Origin: Bacteroidota bacterium
GTDB taxonomy: Bacteria; Bacteroidota; Bacteroidia; Flavobacteriales; Flavobacteriaceae
NCBI GenBank assembly: GCA_022562895.1
Contig: JADFOK010000012.1
Coordinates: forward strand, 1 to 64,000
Length of the DNA stretch: 64,000 nt
Reading direction: 5' to 3'
The translations under genes and the position numbers were made by a program. The notes under the pieces are model-generated. The model saw only the letters and a list, made by a program, of their open reading frames with translations, was not told the DNA's origin and did not search any database. Of the stretch, positions 15,678-23,710 are shown piece after piece. Positions within the stretch are counted from its first letter, which is position 1; each line of letters starts with the position of its first letter.

Positions 15678-16454
15678 TTAAACAAATAGCTGTTGCAACA
15701 AACCTTTTTTAAACTGTTGCGTGTTTTTAATTTGGGTATTTACATTCTCTATTTTTTTATCTATAGCACTTAAAAAATTTGCTATTTTGGTTTGTTCTTC
15801 TTTGCAAGGATAACTTACTTTATAAGATGATATTTGTGGTGCTGTTAACTGAGGAACTCCTGTACTTTCACTAAATATTCTTAATTGATTAATCGTATTT
15901 TCAAAAAATGAAACATTTAAGTTTAACTTTGGTTTTAATACTAACAATCTAACAATAGGGTAAAACTTATTATATCGTGCATTAGCAATTCCTAAAGAAC
16001 CTCTACCTGTTACTGTAACACATTTATAATCAATTTTAAAAATATCTGAGTAGCCATATAAACCTTTACTCTTTTCAGAATTAGCATAAATAGGATATTT
16101 GAATATATCAGTTAAAGACTTTTTAACATTATCTTTTTTAATATCTCCACCTGCTGAGACATAAAAAACATCCCCCAACTTCTTCTCCTCCCAATCAGGA
16201 TAGTTATTTCCATTAACATCTTTAAACCTCAACTCCTGACTGAAAATTTGCTGCATCATCCCTTTTTTGTATTCTTGTAATAGGATTTTTTTGTTTTTTA
16301 ACTGGCTTATTTTTTTATCTACTTCGGTGAGAAAAGAGGCTATTTTTTTTTGTTCTGCTAATTCAGGAAATAAAAATTTAATATTAGATAGTTTCTCTTT
16401 ATTTAAATTGTCTTGAGCTACACCTTGCGACAATCTTTGAATAGTGAAAAGCAT
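15678..16454 (-). pseudogene. hsdS: 5'-truncated type I restriction-modification specificity subunit
   Basis: HsdS chooses the DNA target of a type I system using two target-recognition domains separated by conserved helices. What remains is the tail of the first half (LSQGVAQDNLNKEKLSNIKF, then PELAEQKKIASFLTEVDKKI), the complete second recognition domain (DWEEKKLGDVF to PQLTAPQISSYKVSYP) and the C-terminal conserved helix. The first recognition domain is missing. Upstream, at about 16440-16500, the sequence turns into unrelated DNA next to a dispersed repeat. The 258-residue frame from the ATG at 16454 might still be translated, but no hsdM is in the window and hsdR is broken. Confidence 0.82.
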
Positions 16455-16523
16455 CCGCCAATTTTTGTAAATGATTATTTCAAGATTGAAGGAATAGTTA
16501 GAAATATAATTAAATATAACTAA

Positions 16524-16718
16524 AAGCCAGCATACAACAGCGGCTATAATTCAGCGTGTAGTTGGTTAAATGAATTGAAATTCCTACATTTATTACTAAT
16601 TAAAAAACTAAATCGGAATGATTATCGGCACAGCTCCACACACCGAATCGTTTGCTGACCCAAACCCAATTCGTCGCTGCAACACCCGCCGAAATCATAG
16701 CCAAAAACGTTGTACAAC
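16524..16718. repeat. Probable dispersed repeat element upstream of truncated hsdS
   Basis: A block of clearly higher GC than its surroundings, with long purine/pyrimidine-balanced text such as GCTGACCCAAACCCAATTCG and CAACACCCGCCGAAATCATA. It ends at a perfect palindrome GTTGTACAAC (16709-16718), and the left end carries a related CATACAAC. It has no sustained reading frame. From memory of similar intergenic blocks in other flavobacteria it looks like a repeat family; that needs a search. Its left edge adjoins the breakpoint of hsdS. Confidence 0.45.
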
Positions 16719-17101
16719 ATAAAAAATTAAGTTCGATATATTTAAATAAAAAGTAATGTCAAAATCCAACCAGAGTTTTTCACTATTTGAAGTAATTTTA
16801 ACACCAAACTTTCAGAAGTGGGAATTTTGATAGATACACTTCCATCTTCGTTTATCCGAATAACGTTCTTAGCTTTTATCTCTATCTCTCCATCTGCTAA
16901 CAGAAGGATTTACAAATTCACCTGAATTTCCTGATCCAAGAGAAATTGGCGAAAATGAAAGTGCAGAAAATATAATTCAATGTCTATCAGTAAAAATCAA
17001 TTGTTTCGGTTTCGTTGTCCTTAATTTTTAAGTTAGGTGAGTAGCCCCCTTTGGTTTAGTTTAAGTAGTAGCTTTTGTTTTGACAGCTGCTTTTGTTTAC
17101 T
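16719..17101. other. Gene-poor stretch with one short unidentified coding relic
   Basis: No intact gene is seen. A 43-codon open stretch at 16903-17031 (plus strand, with SPEFPDPREIGENES in it) has protein-like composition but no start codon and an unknown family; it may be a gene tail. The stretch 17041-17101 continues the Lys/Ala/Thr-rich tail of the bTHX gene out of frame on the minus strand, suggesting a lost C-terminal extension. Confidence 0.4.
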
Positions 17102-17281
17102 TTAGAGCTGTTTTGGTTTAGCTTTAGTAGCTGTTTTTGGATTGTCTTCCGTTGCTTTTGCGGTAGTTGTTGCTTTTTTCTTTACAACTACAAAAGGTTT
17201 TGTTTTTTTACGTGGTCGTCTTACTCCAAAAGTTCCCATAGTAATTTTACCTCGTCTTGTTTTTTTATCGCCTTTTCCCAT
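17102..17281 (-). CDS. Small-subunit ribosomal protein bTHX
   Basis: A 59-residue, extremely basic protein beginning MGKGDKKTRRGKI and continuing TFGVRRPRKK, the signature of bTHX, which sits at the top of the 30S head in some phyla including Bacteroidota. The remainder is a low-complexity Lys/Ala/Thr tail. The ATG at 17281 is the only sensible start. It stands alone between pseudogenes, with no visible partner. After the TAA the same composition continues in another frame with further stops, so the tail seems to have been shortened by a frameshift. Confidence 0.85.
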   Translation of the reverse strand: MGKGDKKTRRGKITMGTFGVRRPRKKTKPFVVVKKKATTTAKATEDNPKTATKAKPKQL

Positions 17282-17743
17282 AATAGTTGTATGTTAAGAT
17301 GGTTTAAAATTAATGATTTTTATCCCCACCAGCCAAAGCTATAAAAGCAGCGTCCAGAGGGCTTTGTATTTTTAATAGATCCTTTTTGGCAGAATATAAA
17401 GATGCCAAATATAATGGAACTAATTTACAATTAATCTTTCAATTTCGCTGTATGGTATGTTTTCGGCTTTTTGGAGTTGACTCATTATTTTCAAATATCT
17501 TTTAGTAGGTTTTCCAGCATAGAATTTTTTAAAATGGTTGCTTTATAATTGATTAATAAGTAGGGCTTGATACAAAAAGTATTAAAAAATTATCTATAAG
17601 GGATTAGTATGGTTGAGGTCCAAATAAGGTACAAATCCTTACAGTAAACGATCCTGTCAGTAAAATAAATTGGTTAAAAAACTATCAAGATTTTTTCTTG
17701 ACGGTTTCGTATTAGCTTAGATAATATTGTTTTAAAATGTATT
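17282..17743. other. Gene-free stretch with weak coding relics
   Basis: No intact gene. On the minus strand about 17435-17545 an open stretch contains KPTKRYLKIMSQLQKAENIP and EIERLIVN, and about 17340-17420 another contains SAKKDLLKIQSPLDAAFIAL. Both look protein-like but lack starts and I cannot name them. The rest is AT-rich and featureless. Confidence 0.35.
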
Positions 17744-17900
17744 TTATTTCTTCATTACTTTTTGAGAACCAAGATTCCCATTCTCATCTTTTACTTTTAT
17801 AAAATATAACCCTTGACTTACCCTTGAAATATCAATAGTATTTTGATTTGAGTTAGATAAAACTAATTGTCCTAATTGGTTATAAATTTCATTTTGTTCC
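17744..17900 (-). pseudogene. Orphan relic of a type IX secretion sorting domain
   Basis: Minus-strand translation ending at 17744 gives the last about 50 residues of a type A C-terminal sorting domain: EIYNQLGQLVLSNSNQNT, DISRVSQGLYFIKVKDENGN and the basic end KVMKK. This is the outer-membrane export tag of the Bacteroidota type IX system. A stop codon lies directly upstream and no passenger protein is attached, so it is the remains of a lost secreted protein. Confidence 0.72.
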
Positions 17901-17953
17901 TATTTATCTAGTCAATTATTTTTTCCATTATCTTTTTTACAGCATAACTGTCT

Positions 17954-18892
17954 TTACTCAAATACAATTGACAAAAAATGCTCTTTATTCAATATTTCTA
18001 CCTCCTTAGCTACCTGAACCATCTCCCAATGTTTATCCCCTAAATTGAGACTTGGTGAATGAATATTATATTTCCAAAAACGCCACCAAGAGGTTGCAAT
18101 AGCTCCATATTCGATAAATAATTGGAGAGAATCTTTTTCCAAAAAATCCAAAGAACGAACCTGTTCATATCCTTTTATTAATGCTCTTGTTTTGGCAAGG
18201 TCAATTTTTCCGTCAGTTCTGCATAGCCCTAATACGCCCATACCCAAATCAAAAATAAAGTAATAATTGCAGGCTTCTTCAAAATCTATAATGGCTTTTA
18301 TCTTATTATTTTCAAATAAAACATTATCAAAAAAAATATCGCCATGTACCAATCCCCGAGGCAGGTTCTCTGGAAGGTTTTTTTCAAGAAATTGAAGACG
18401 TTCCTTGAGCCAGTATTCATACTCTGTATCAAGCCTTTTATCAATGACTGTTGAAAAGACCTGATACCCGTAAGGATGTAATTTCGGTAAATAATGGGGT
18501 ACAGGAATTTGATGTAATTGTGCCATAGAGTTCCCTATTTGCCTTAATTCATCAGCACTGAAATTTTCATGCACCGTTCCATATATCCACTTTTTTACCA
18601 AAATCGGTTTCTCTGCATATTGGGTTACAATTTCTCCAGTAATAGAGGCGTGAACCTGGGAGGTTGAAAAATGATGTTCGCCCAACCATTGAAGAAGGGT
18701 AGCCAAGTTTTGTACTTGCTGCAATGATTTTTCTTCCGCTATGGTTAACATATATTCACCCTCTTTTGCTCGTATATGATAATTGGAGTTAGCGTTACCC
18801 CCATCTATTGGAGTAAAATCTACCACTTCAATTTGATAAGGAACAACTATTTTTTCTAAATCAGATGCTTCTATTTTGGTATAGATTGCCAT
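17954..18892 (-). CDS. Small-molecule phosphotransferase, homoserine kinase (ThrB type II)/APH fold
   Basis: ATP-dependent kinase with the aminoglycoside-phosphotransferase fold, 312 residues. Visible motifs are the catalytic loop LVHGDIFFDN (H183, D185, N190) and the metal-binding D203 in AIIDFEEA. Overall layout is closest to the homoserine kinase/YihE-like group that phosphorylates hydroxyl groups of small amino-acid-like compounds. It lies 13 bp downstream of a 2-oxoglutarate dioxygenase in the same operon, so its substrate may be the hydroxylated product of that enzyme. No threonine pathway genes are near. Antibiotic inactivation is possible but less likely. Confidence 0.82.
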   Translation of the reverse strand: MAIYTKIEASDLEKIVVPYQIEVVDFTPIDGGNANSNYHIRAKEGEYMLTIAEEKSLQQVQNLATLLQWLGEHHFSTSQVHASITGEIVTQYAEKPILVKKWIYGTVHENFSADELRQIGNSMAQLHQIPVPHYLPKLHPYGYQVFSTVIDKRLDTEYEYWLKERLQFLEKNLPENLPRGLVHGDIFFDNVLFENNKIKAIIDFEEACNYYFIFDLGMGVLGLCRTDGKIDLAKTRALIKGYEQVRSLDFLEKDSLQLFIEYGAIATSWWRFWKYNIHSPSLNLGDKHWEMVQVAKEVEILNKEHFLSIVFE

Positions 18893-18905
18893 CTTTGTTT
18901 TTCTT

Positions 18906-19721
18906 TTAAAATCTATGTTTCGCTAAGGCTGGTGGATTTATACTGGCTTTTATTTCTTTGTAATCTAAAACAGGGTTTCCTGTTGGAGGTTGGAGACCGG
19001 GGCAATGGGTAAAACATATCAACAAAACATCCCTGATTGCATTTTTTGTGGGGTCTTTTGGGCGCATTGAAGTTACTCCGTGCATCACCTTTGGGTCCCA
19101 CAATACAATTGAATCCATATTTTTATGAAGGGTGCAGCTCGTTAATAGTTTTTGGTCATTACTGTAAATGCCACTGGTACCTCCAATAATATTCTTACGC
19201 TTGATTAAATGAGTCCAAACAAAGTCATTTTCATCGTGGTGGATGCCTTCTGGTGTTGGTTCACCATTTTCAACTGCTGTTGCTACAGTCCGTATTTGAT
19301 GTATATCGACCATCCATGGCTCGCATTTTTCTTTTTGTGAAACAGGCAATTGCCGGAAGTCAAATTGGATTAATTCTTGGAAGAAGGGATTATTTATTGT
19401 CTTACTTTTTAACGGGTCAAATTTCCGGTCGATATCTCCTGCATATTTATTGATTTCGGCAGGTTGATAATAAGGAGTTGGGGCATAAGCTACGATTTTC
19501 CCAGAAACAGGCAAGAAATAGAAATACTGAAACCTCCGATACCTAAAGCTCTTCCCAGTTTTTAAATAGTTGTCTTTTCCCAGTTTTTTCCAGTCTTTCT
19601 TTAACAATTTTTTGTGTATGTTTAAGTGTTTAGGGATGATGAATTCCTTTTTAGGAATAAGTACATATTTATTGGTTTTTAATTTGAAATAGACGGACAG
19701 GGATGTTGTAATTCCTTTCAT
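18906..19721 (-). CDS. 2OG-Fe(II) dioxygenase related to free L-amino-acid hydroxylases
   Basis: Non-heme iron enzyme of the 2OG-Fe_Oxy_2 family, whose studied members hydroxylate free amino acids such as L-isoleucine. It has 271 residues. The iron triad is H161-x-D163 (IHHDENDFV) and H214 (VMHGVTSM), with R231 a likely 2-oxoglutarate anchor. The family marker IIGGTSGIYS is present. It is first in a two-gene unit with a hydroxyl kinase. No signal peptide is seen. The amino-acid substrate cannot be predicted; free amino acid rather than protein is the better guess from the family. Confidence 0.83.
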   Translation of the reverse strand: MKGITTSLSVYFKLKTNKYVLIPKKEFIIPKHLNIHKKLLKKDWKKLGKDNYLKTGKSFRYRRFQYFYFLPVSGKIVAYAPTPYYQPAEINKYAGDIDRKFDPLKSKTINNPFFQELIQFDFRQLPVSQKEKCEPWMVDIHQIRTVATAVENGEPTPEGIHHDENDFVWTHLIKRKNIIGGTSGIYSNDQKLLTSCTLHKNMDSIVLWDPKVMHGVTSMRPKDPTKNAIRDVLLICFTHCPGLQPPTGNPVLDYKEIKASINPPALAKHRF

Positions 19722-19952
19722 GTAATACTTTTAAATTAAGTGATAATATATTGGCTAATTCTTCAATAGGGAGAATTAATCCTATCGGATGGGTTGCGTA
19801 ACCAGAATTCAATTATTTTAATTAAGATAACAAATGTTATTATCATCTCCAAATTTTAAAAAATAATCTTTTGAAGAATGTGCAATCAAATTACACCAAA
19901 TTATTGATTTTTTGAATTCTGATTGGTTATATTTTTTTTAGTTTTTGCTAAC
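19722..19952. other. Intergenic stretch upstream of the dioxygenase gene
   Basis: AT-rich, no coding relic recognised. It should hold the promoter of the dioxygenase-kinase unit, but I saw no perfect TTG-N19-TAnnTTTG match on the minus strand. Confidence 0.4.
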
Positions 19953-20016
19953 GTCCTTGATAAAAAACGTAGGGAATGAATAGCACCTTGCTTTCATTAA
20001 CCTACGAGCCAAGGAC
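19953..20016. repeat. Three-tier nested hairpin
   Basis: Nested complementary arms: GTCCTTG (19953-19959) with CAAGGAC (20010-20016), CGTAGG (19968-19973) with CCTACG (20001-20006), and AATGAA (19975-19980) with TTCATT (19993-19998), closing on a 12-base loop. Three aligned stems within 64 bases suggest a structured RNA or the body of a small inverted-repeat element. No reading frame covers it. Confidence 0.55.
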
Positions 20017-20091
20017 TCAGCGTCCAGACCGATTTCTAATTGGAATGAATATAATTTTATTTAGCACAATTAGGTCGCTATCACTATAAAT

Positions 20092-20122
20092 AAAGACTTT
20101 TATAATATCTGGAGTCTTTTTT
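20092..20122. terminator. Hairpin terminator downstream of the kor operon
   Basis: AAAGACT (20092-20098) and AGTCTTT (20113-20119) form a stem that is followed by T residues on the plus strand and T/A-rich sequence on the minus strand. It lies about 100 bp beyond the korB stop, so it most likely ends the minus-strand kor transcript; it could also end plus-strand RNA from the repeat before it. Confidence 0.5.
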
Positions 20123-20221
20123 ATTTGCAATTTGCATAAAATTTGCACCAGCAACCATTATTACTCCTGCAATTATAAATACTATGATGGCTTCAGTTCA
20201 CACTTCTTTAAGTATACTATT

Positions 20222-21235
20222 TTATTCGACTTCATAAATATCACCCGAGAATAACAAATCATCGATTTTAGTAAAATTTGAATTTGATTTTTCCTCAGCT
20301 ATTTGTTCTTTATCTCTTTCTTCCAATGTCAGGTCATCAAAACTTCTAATAATACCTGTAACTATAGGGTTTTTTATTCTTAACAACATTTGATGTAAGG
20401 TTGGATCTTGTTCTTTGGCATTGTGTACTAAAAGATCTTCCTGGGTAATTCCGTTTTTACCAATGGTAACAACTTCCAGTTTCAAACCGTTCAACACGAT
20501 ACCTTTATCACGTTCTTTACCAAAAATCATAGGCTTGCCGTGTTCAACAAACAACTGCATGTCCTCACGAACAGCTTTGCCTGTATATTGAGTAAAACAT
20601 CCGTCATTATAAATCGGACAATTTTGTAATATTTCGATTAATGATGTTCCTTTAAATTTTTCAGATTCTATAAATATCTGGGTCATTTCTTTTGGAGTGT
20701 TACCTCCTATTCTTCCAAAAAATCGTGCCTGAGCTCCAATTGCTAATTCCCCAACTGAAAAAGGAGGTTGTGTATTTCCGTAAGGAGAAGATTTTGTTTT
20801 TTGACCCACTAAAGAAGTGGGTGAAAATTGCCCTTTGGTTAAACCATAAATTTCATTGTTAAATAAAATAATGTTTAGATCAATATTTCTTCGCAACACA
20901 TGAATAAAGTGGTTCCCACCAATTGCCAGGGAGTCACCATCTCCTGTAATTACCCACACACTTAAATTTGGATTAGCTAATTTAACACCCGTTGCTATGG
21001 CCGGTGCTCTACCGTGAATACCGTGCATTCCGTAGGTATCCATATAATAAGGAAACCGTGAAGAGCAACCAATACCAGATATGAATACAACGTCTTCTTT
21101 TTTAACTCCCATTTCAGGTAATGCTTTTTGCATAGCACGTAAAATAACGTAATCATCACAACCCGGGCACCATCTTACTTCTTGATCACTTGTAAAATCT
21201 TTGTATGTATATTCTTTTACAGCTGTTGATTTCAT
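20222..21235 (-). CDS. korB: 2-oxoacid (2-oxoglutarate):ferredoxin oxidoreductase, beta subunit
   Basis: Thiamine-pyrophosphate subunit of a 2-oxoacid:ferredoxin oxidoreductase that converts a 2-oxoacid plus CoA to acyl-CoA and reduced ferredoxin. It has 337 residues. Visible: WCPGCDDYVIL (C23, C26), the TPP/Mg motif GDGDSLAIGGNHFIH and the continuation NNEIYGLTKGQFSPTS. It follows the fused alpha-gamma gene with a 2-bp gap. A divergent ferredoxin gene supplies the obvious electron partner. 2-Oxoglutarate is the usual substrate of this two-gene form, but a branched-chain or other 2-oxoacid is not excluded. Confidence 0.93.
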   Translation of the reverse strand: MKSTAVKEYTYKDFTSDQEVRWCPGCDDYVILRAMQKALPEMGVKKEDVVFISGIGCSSRFPYYMDTYGMHGIHGRAPAIATGVKLANPNLSVWVITGDGDSLAIGGNHFIHVLRRNIDLNIILFNNEIYGLTKGQFSPTSLVGQKTKSSPYGNTQPPFSVGELAIGAQARFFGRIGGNTPKEMTQIFIESEKFKGTSLIEILQNCPIYNDGCFTQYTGKAVREDMQLFVEHGKPMIFGKERDKGIVLNGLKLEVVTIGKNGITQEDLLVHNAKEQDPTLHQMLLRIKNPIVTGIIRSFDDLTLEERDKEQIAEEKSNSNFTKIDDLLFSGDIYEVE

Positions 21236-21237
21236 AA

Positions 21238-23100
21238 TTATTTTACTAATTGTTTAAATTTCTGAATTAATTCATTGTTGCCAAATGGTAATCCCTGTAT
21301 TTTATTATGTTGTAAAAATTCAAATCCGTTAAAATTTATATTTAAAACTTTAGCAAACTGTCCAGTATTCAACTCGCAAACAATAATTTTTTTAAATCTT
21401 TTTAAAACATCCTCGGTATTCTTGGGTAAGGGATTTATATAATTAAAATGTGCTAATCCTATATTCGAATAGCCTTCTTCTTGTAATTGTTTTACTGAAG
21501 TGTATAAGGATCCATAGGTCCCTCCCCAACCAATAACCAATAGGTCGCCGGTATCTGCAAATTCGGTAACTAATTCAGGTATATTATTTTGAACCCGCTT
21601 AATTTTTTCAGCTCTAATCTTTGTCATATACTCATGATTTTCCGGGATATATGATACATTACCACTTACACGATCTTTTTCTAAGCCCCCTACCCTGTGT
21701 TCTAAACCTGGAGTACCCGGAATTGCCCAATTACGGGCCAGGGTGTTTTCATTCCTGTCATAAGGATGCCAGTTTTCTTTTGCATTATTGATAATGTTAT
21801 TACTGATTTCAGGCATATCGGCTACAGATTTTATTTTCCATGGTGTTGATCCATTTGCAATGTATCCATCCGATAATAGTATAACAGGCGTCATATGTTC
21901 TATGGTTAGTTTTGCAGCTTCAAAAGCAAAATCAAAACAATTAGCAGGGGTACTTGCCGCAATTATAATTACCGGACTTTCTCCATTTCTGCCATAAAGG
22001 GACTGCAATAAATCTGATTGTTCGGTTTTTGTAGGCAACCCTGTTGAAGGTCCTCCACGTTGTACATTTACAACTACCAAGGGCATTTCAATGATCATAG
22101 CCAATCCTATTGCTTCACCTTTTAAAGCCAGACCGGGACCCGAGGTCATAGTAATAGCCAGATTACCCGCAAACGAAGCTCCAATTGCCGATGTTACGGC
22201 GGCAATTTCATCTTCGGCCTGAAGAGTTTTTACACCAAAATGTTTATGCTTTACCAATTCGTTGAAAATATCTGATGCCGGAGTAATTGGGTATGATGCA
22301 ACAAATAATTCGAAACCGGATTTTTCAGCTGCAGCTAAAAACCCCCATGCAATAGCTGTATTTCCCATAATAATTCTATAGGTTCCGGGTGCCATTTTGG
22401 CAGGTGAAATAGAATAAGCATTGGGGATAAGTTCCATGGTTTCTGCAAAATAATAGCCTGTATTTAAAACCTTAGTATTAGCCTCAATTATAAGGGGGTT
22501 GGATTTAAATTTTTTCTTAAAAAATTTTATGGTATGATCGGTTGAACGGTCGTACATCCAATACACCATACCCAATGCAAACATATTTTTACTTCGTATA
22601 ATACTTTTATTATCTAAGCCAACAACATCTTTTAAAGCCTCTTTTGTTAAAGAAGTCATAGAAACTTCGATAACACGGTAATTTTCAAGGCTTCCGTCAT
22701 CTAAAGGGTTAGATTCGTATTCTGCTTTTTTAAGATTTTTTTTCGTAAATGCGTCTGTATCAACTATTATGGTATGACCGGGTTTTACGGCATGCAAATT
22801 GGTTTTTAACCCGGCAGGATTCATAGCAACTAATAAATCGACATTATCACCGGGAGTTGTAATTTCAACATTTCCAATATGAACTTGAAACCCCGAAACA
22901 CCATATAAACTGCCTTGGGGCGCTCTTATTTCCGCAGGAAAATTTGGAAATGTGGCAATATCATTACCAAACATGGCAGAAGTGTCGGAAAATTGAGTTC
23001 CTGTTAACTGCATTCCATCGCCCGAATCACCTACAAACCTAATAATTACAGCTTCAAGGACTTCTACTTTTGGTTTATGATTTATTTTAGCTGTAATCAT
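21238..23100 (-). CDS. korA: 2-oxoacid (2-oxoglutarate):ferredoxin oxidoreductase, fused gamma-alpha subunit
   Basis: Partner of the beta subunit downstream. It has 620 residues: an N-terminal gamma domain (IRFVGDSGDGMQLTGTQFSD to about residue 190) joined to an alpha domain with the conserved SYPITPASDIFNEL and EDEIAAVTSAIGASFAG, and a C-terminal transketolase-like part (LLVIGWGGTYGSL). The gamma-alpha fusion is the common Bacteroidota arrangement. It starts 151 bp from a divergent ferredoxin gene. Likely role: the oxidative TCA step giving reduced ferredoxin. Confidence 0.94.
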   Translation of the reverse strand: MITAKINHKPKVEVLEAVIIRFVGDSGDGMQLTGTQFSDTSAMFGNDIATFPNFPAEIRAPQGSLYGVSGFQVHIGNVEITTPGDNVDLLVAMNPAGLKTNLHAVKPGHTIIVDTDAFTKKNLKKAEYESNPLDDGSLENYRVIEVSMTSLTKEALKDVVGLDNKSIIRSKNMFALGMVYWMYDRSTDHTIKFFKKKFKSNPLIIEANTKVLNTGYYFAETMELIPNAYSISPAKMAPGTYRIIMGNTAIAWGFLAAAEKSGFELFVASYPITPASDIFNELVKHKHFGVKTLQAEDEIAAVTSAIGASFAGNLAITMTSGPGLALKGEAIGLAMIIEMPLVVVNVQRGGPSTGLPTKTEQSDLLQSLYGRNGESPVIIIAASTPANCFDFAFEAAKLTIEHMTPVILLSDGYIANGSTPWKIKSVADMPEISNNIINNAKENWHPYDRNENTLARNWAIPGTPGLEHRVGGLEKDRVSGNVSYIPENHEYMTKIRAEKIKRVQNNIPELVTEFADTGDLLVIGWGGTYGSLYTSVKQLQEEGYSNIGLAHFNYINPLPKNTEDVLKRFKKIIVCELNTGQFAKVLNINFNGFEFLQHNKIQGLPFGNNELIQKFKQLVK

Positions 23101-23214
23101 AACACATGATATTTTGATATATTTAACTTAAATCTAAAGAAAATAATCATATATTGTTAAATGATTAATTCAGTTACAAGTTAATGATATTTATGATAAT
23201 CTTATATATTTCAT

Positions 23215-23222
23215 TATTTTTG
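23215..23222 (+). promoter_or_regulatory. -7 element of the ferredoxin gene
   Basis: TATTTTTG matches TAnnTTTG exactly and lies 29 bp before the ferredoxin ATG. No TTG is seen at the expected -33 distance. Confidence 0.4.
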
Positions 23223-23251
23223 TAGTTCACAATAAATAATAATTAAATTAA

Positions 23252-23602
23252 ATGGCAATTATAATAACAGACGAATGTATTAACTGTGATGCCTGCGTAG
23301 TGGAGTGTCCTAATAATGCTATATACGAACCAGATCAAGAGTGGGCTTTTTCAGATGAAACTGCTTTAAAAGGTAAGGTTACATTGCCTAAAGGTGGAGA
23401 AGTAGATGCAGATGCAGAAAACAAACCTGTATCTGAAGAGTTTTATTTTATTGTTGCGGAAAAGTGTACAGAATGTAAAGGGTTTCATGATGAACCACAA
23501 TGTGCGGCTGTTTGTCCGGTAGATTGTTGTGTTCCAGATGACGATAATGTGGAAACTGAAGAATTTCTTTTAGAGAAAAAAGCCTGGTTACATGGTGAAT
23601 AA
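23252..23602 (+). CDS. 2[4Fe-4S] ferredoxin
   Basis: Small electron carrier of 116 residues. The first cluster motif is C-I-N-C-D-A-C-V-V-E-C-P at 11-21; the second half has C-T-E-C-K-G-F with an extended insertion before C-A-A-V-C-P. Between them lies an acidic stretch of about 40 residues. This extended form with an acidic C-terminus is common in Bacteroidota. The gene diverges from korAB, so it is the probable acceptor of electrons from that oxidoreductase. A strong terminator follows immediately. Confidence 0.93.
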   Translation: MAIIITDECINCDACVVECPNNAIYEPDQEWAFSDETALKGKVTLPKGGEVDADAENKPVSEEFYFIVAEKCTECKGFHDEPQCAAVCPVDCCVPDDDNVETEEFLLEKKAWLHGE

Positions 23603-23621
23603 AAAAATTCGATGAAATATT

Positions 23622-23651
23622 AAGCTGTCTTTTTTAGGCAGCTTTTTTTTT
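23622..23651 (+). terminator. Rho-independent terminator after the ferredoxin gene
   Basis: A 9-bp stem with one G-T pair (AAGCTGTCT and AGGCAGCTT) around TTTTT, directly followed by an eight-base T-run. Confidence 0.9.
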
Positions 23652-23710
23652 ATAAATGGTTAAGATATTTGGTATATTGTTGAAAATTAACTAATTAAAT
23701 TCTCTTCATT

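Noticed and set aside
19755..19815. tRNA-like text upstream of the dioxygenase gene
   Set aside because: No cloverleaf pairing, no T-loop GTTC-type sequence and no acceptor stem could be drawn.
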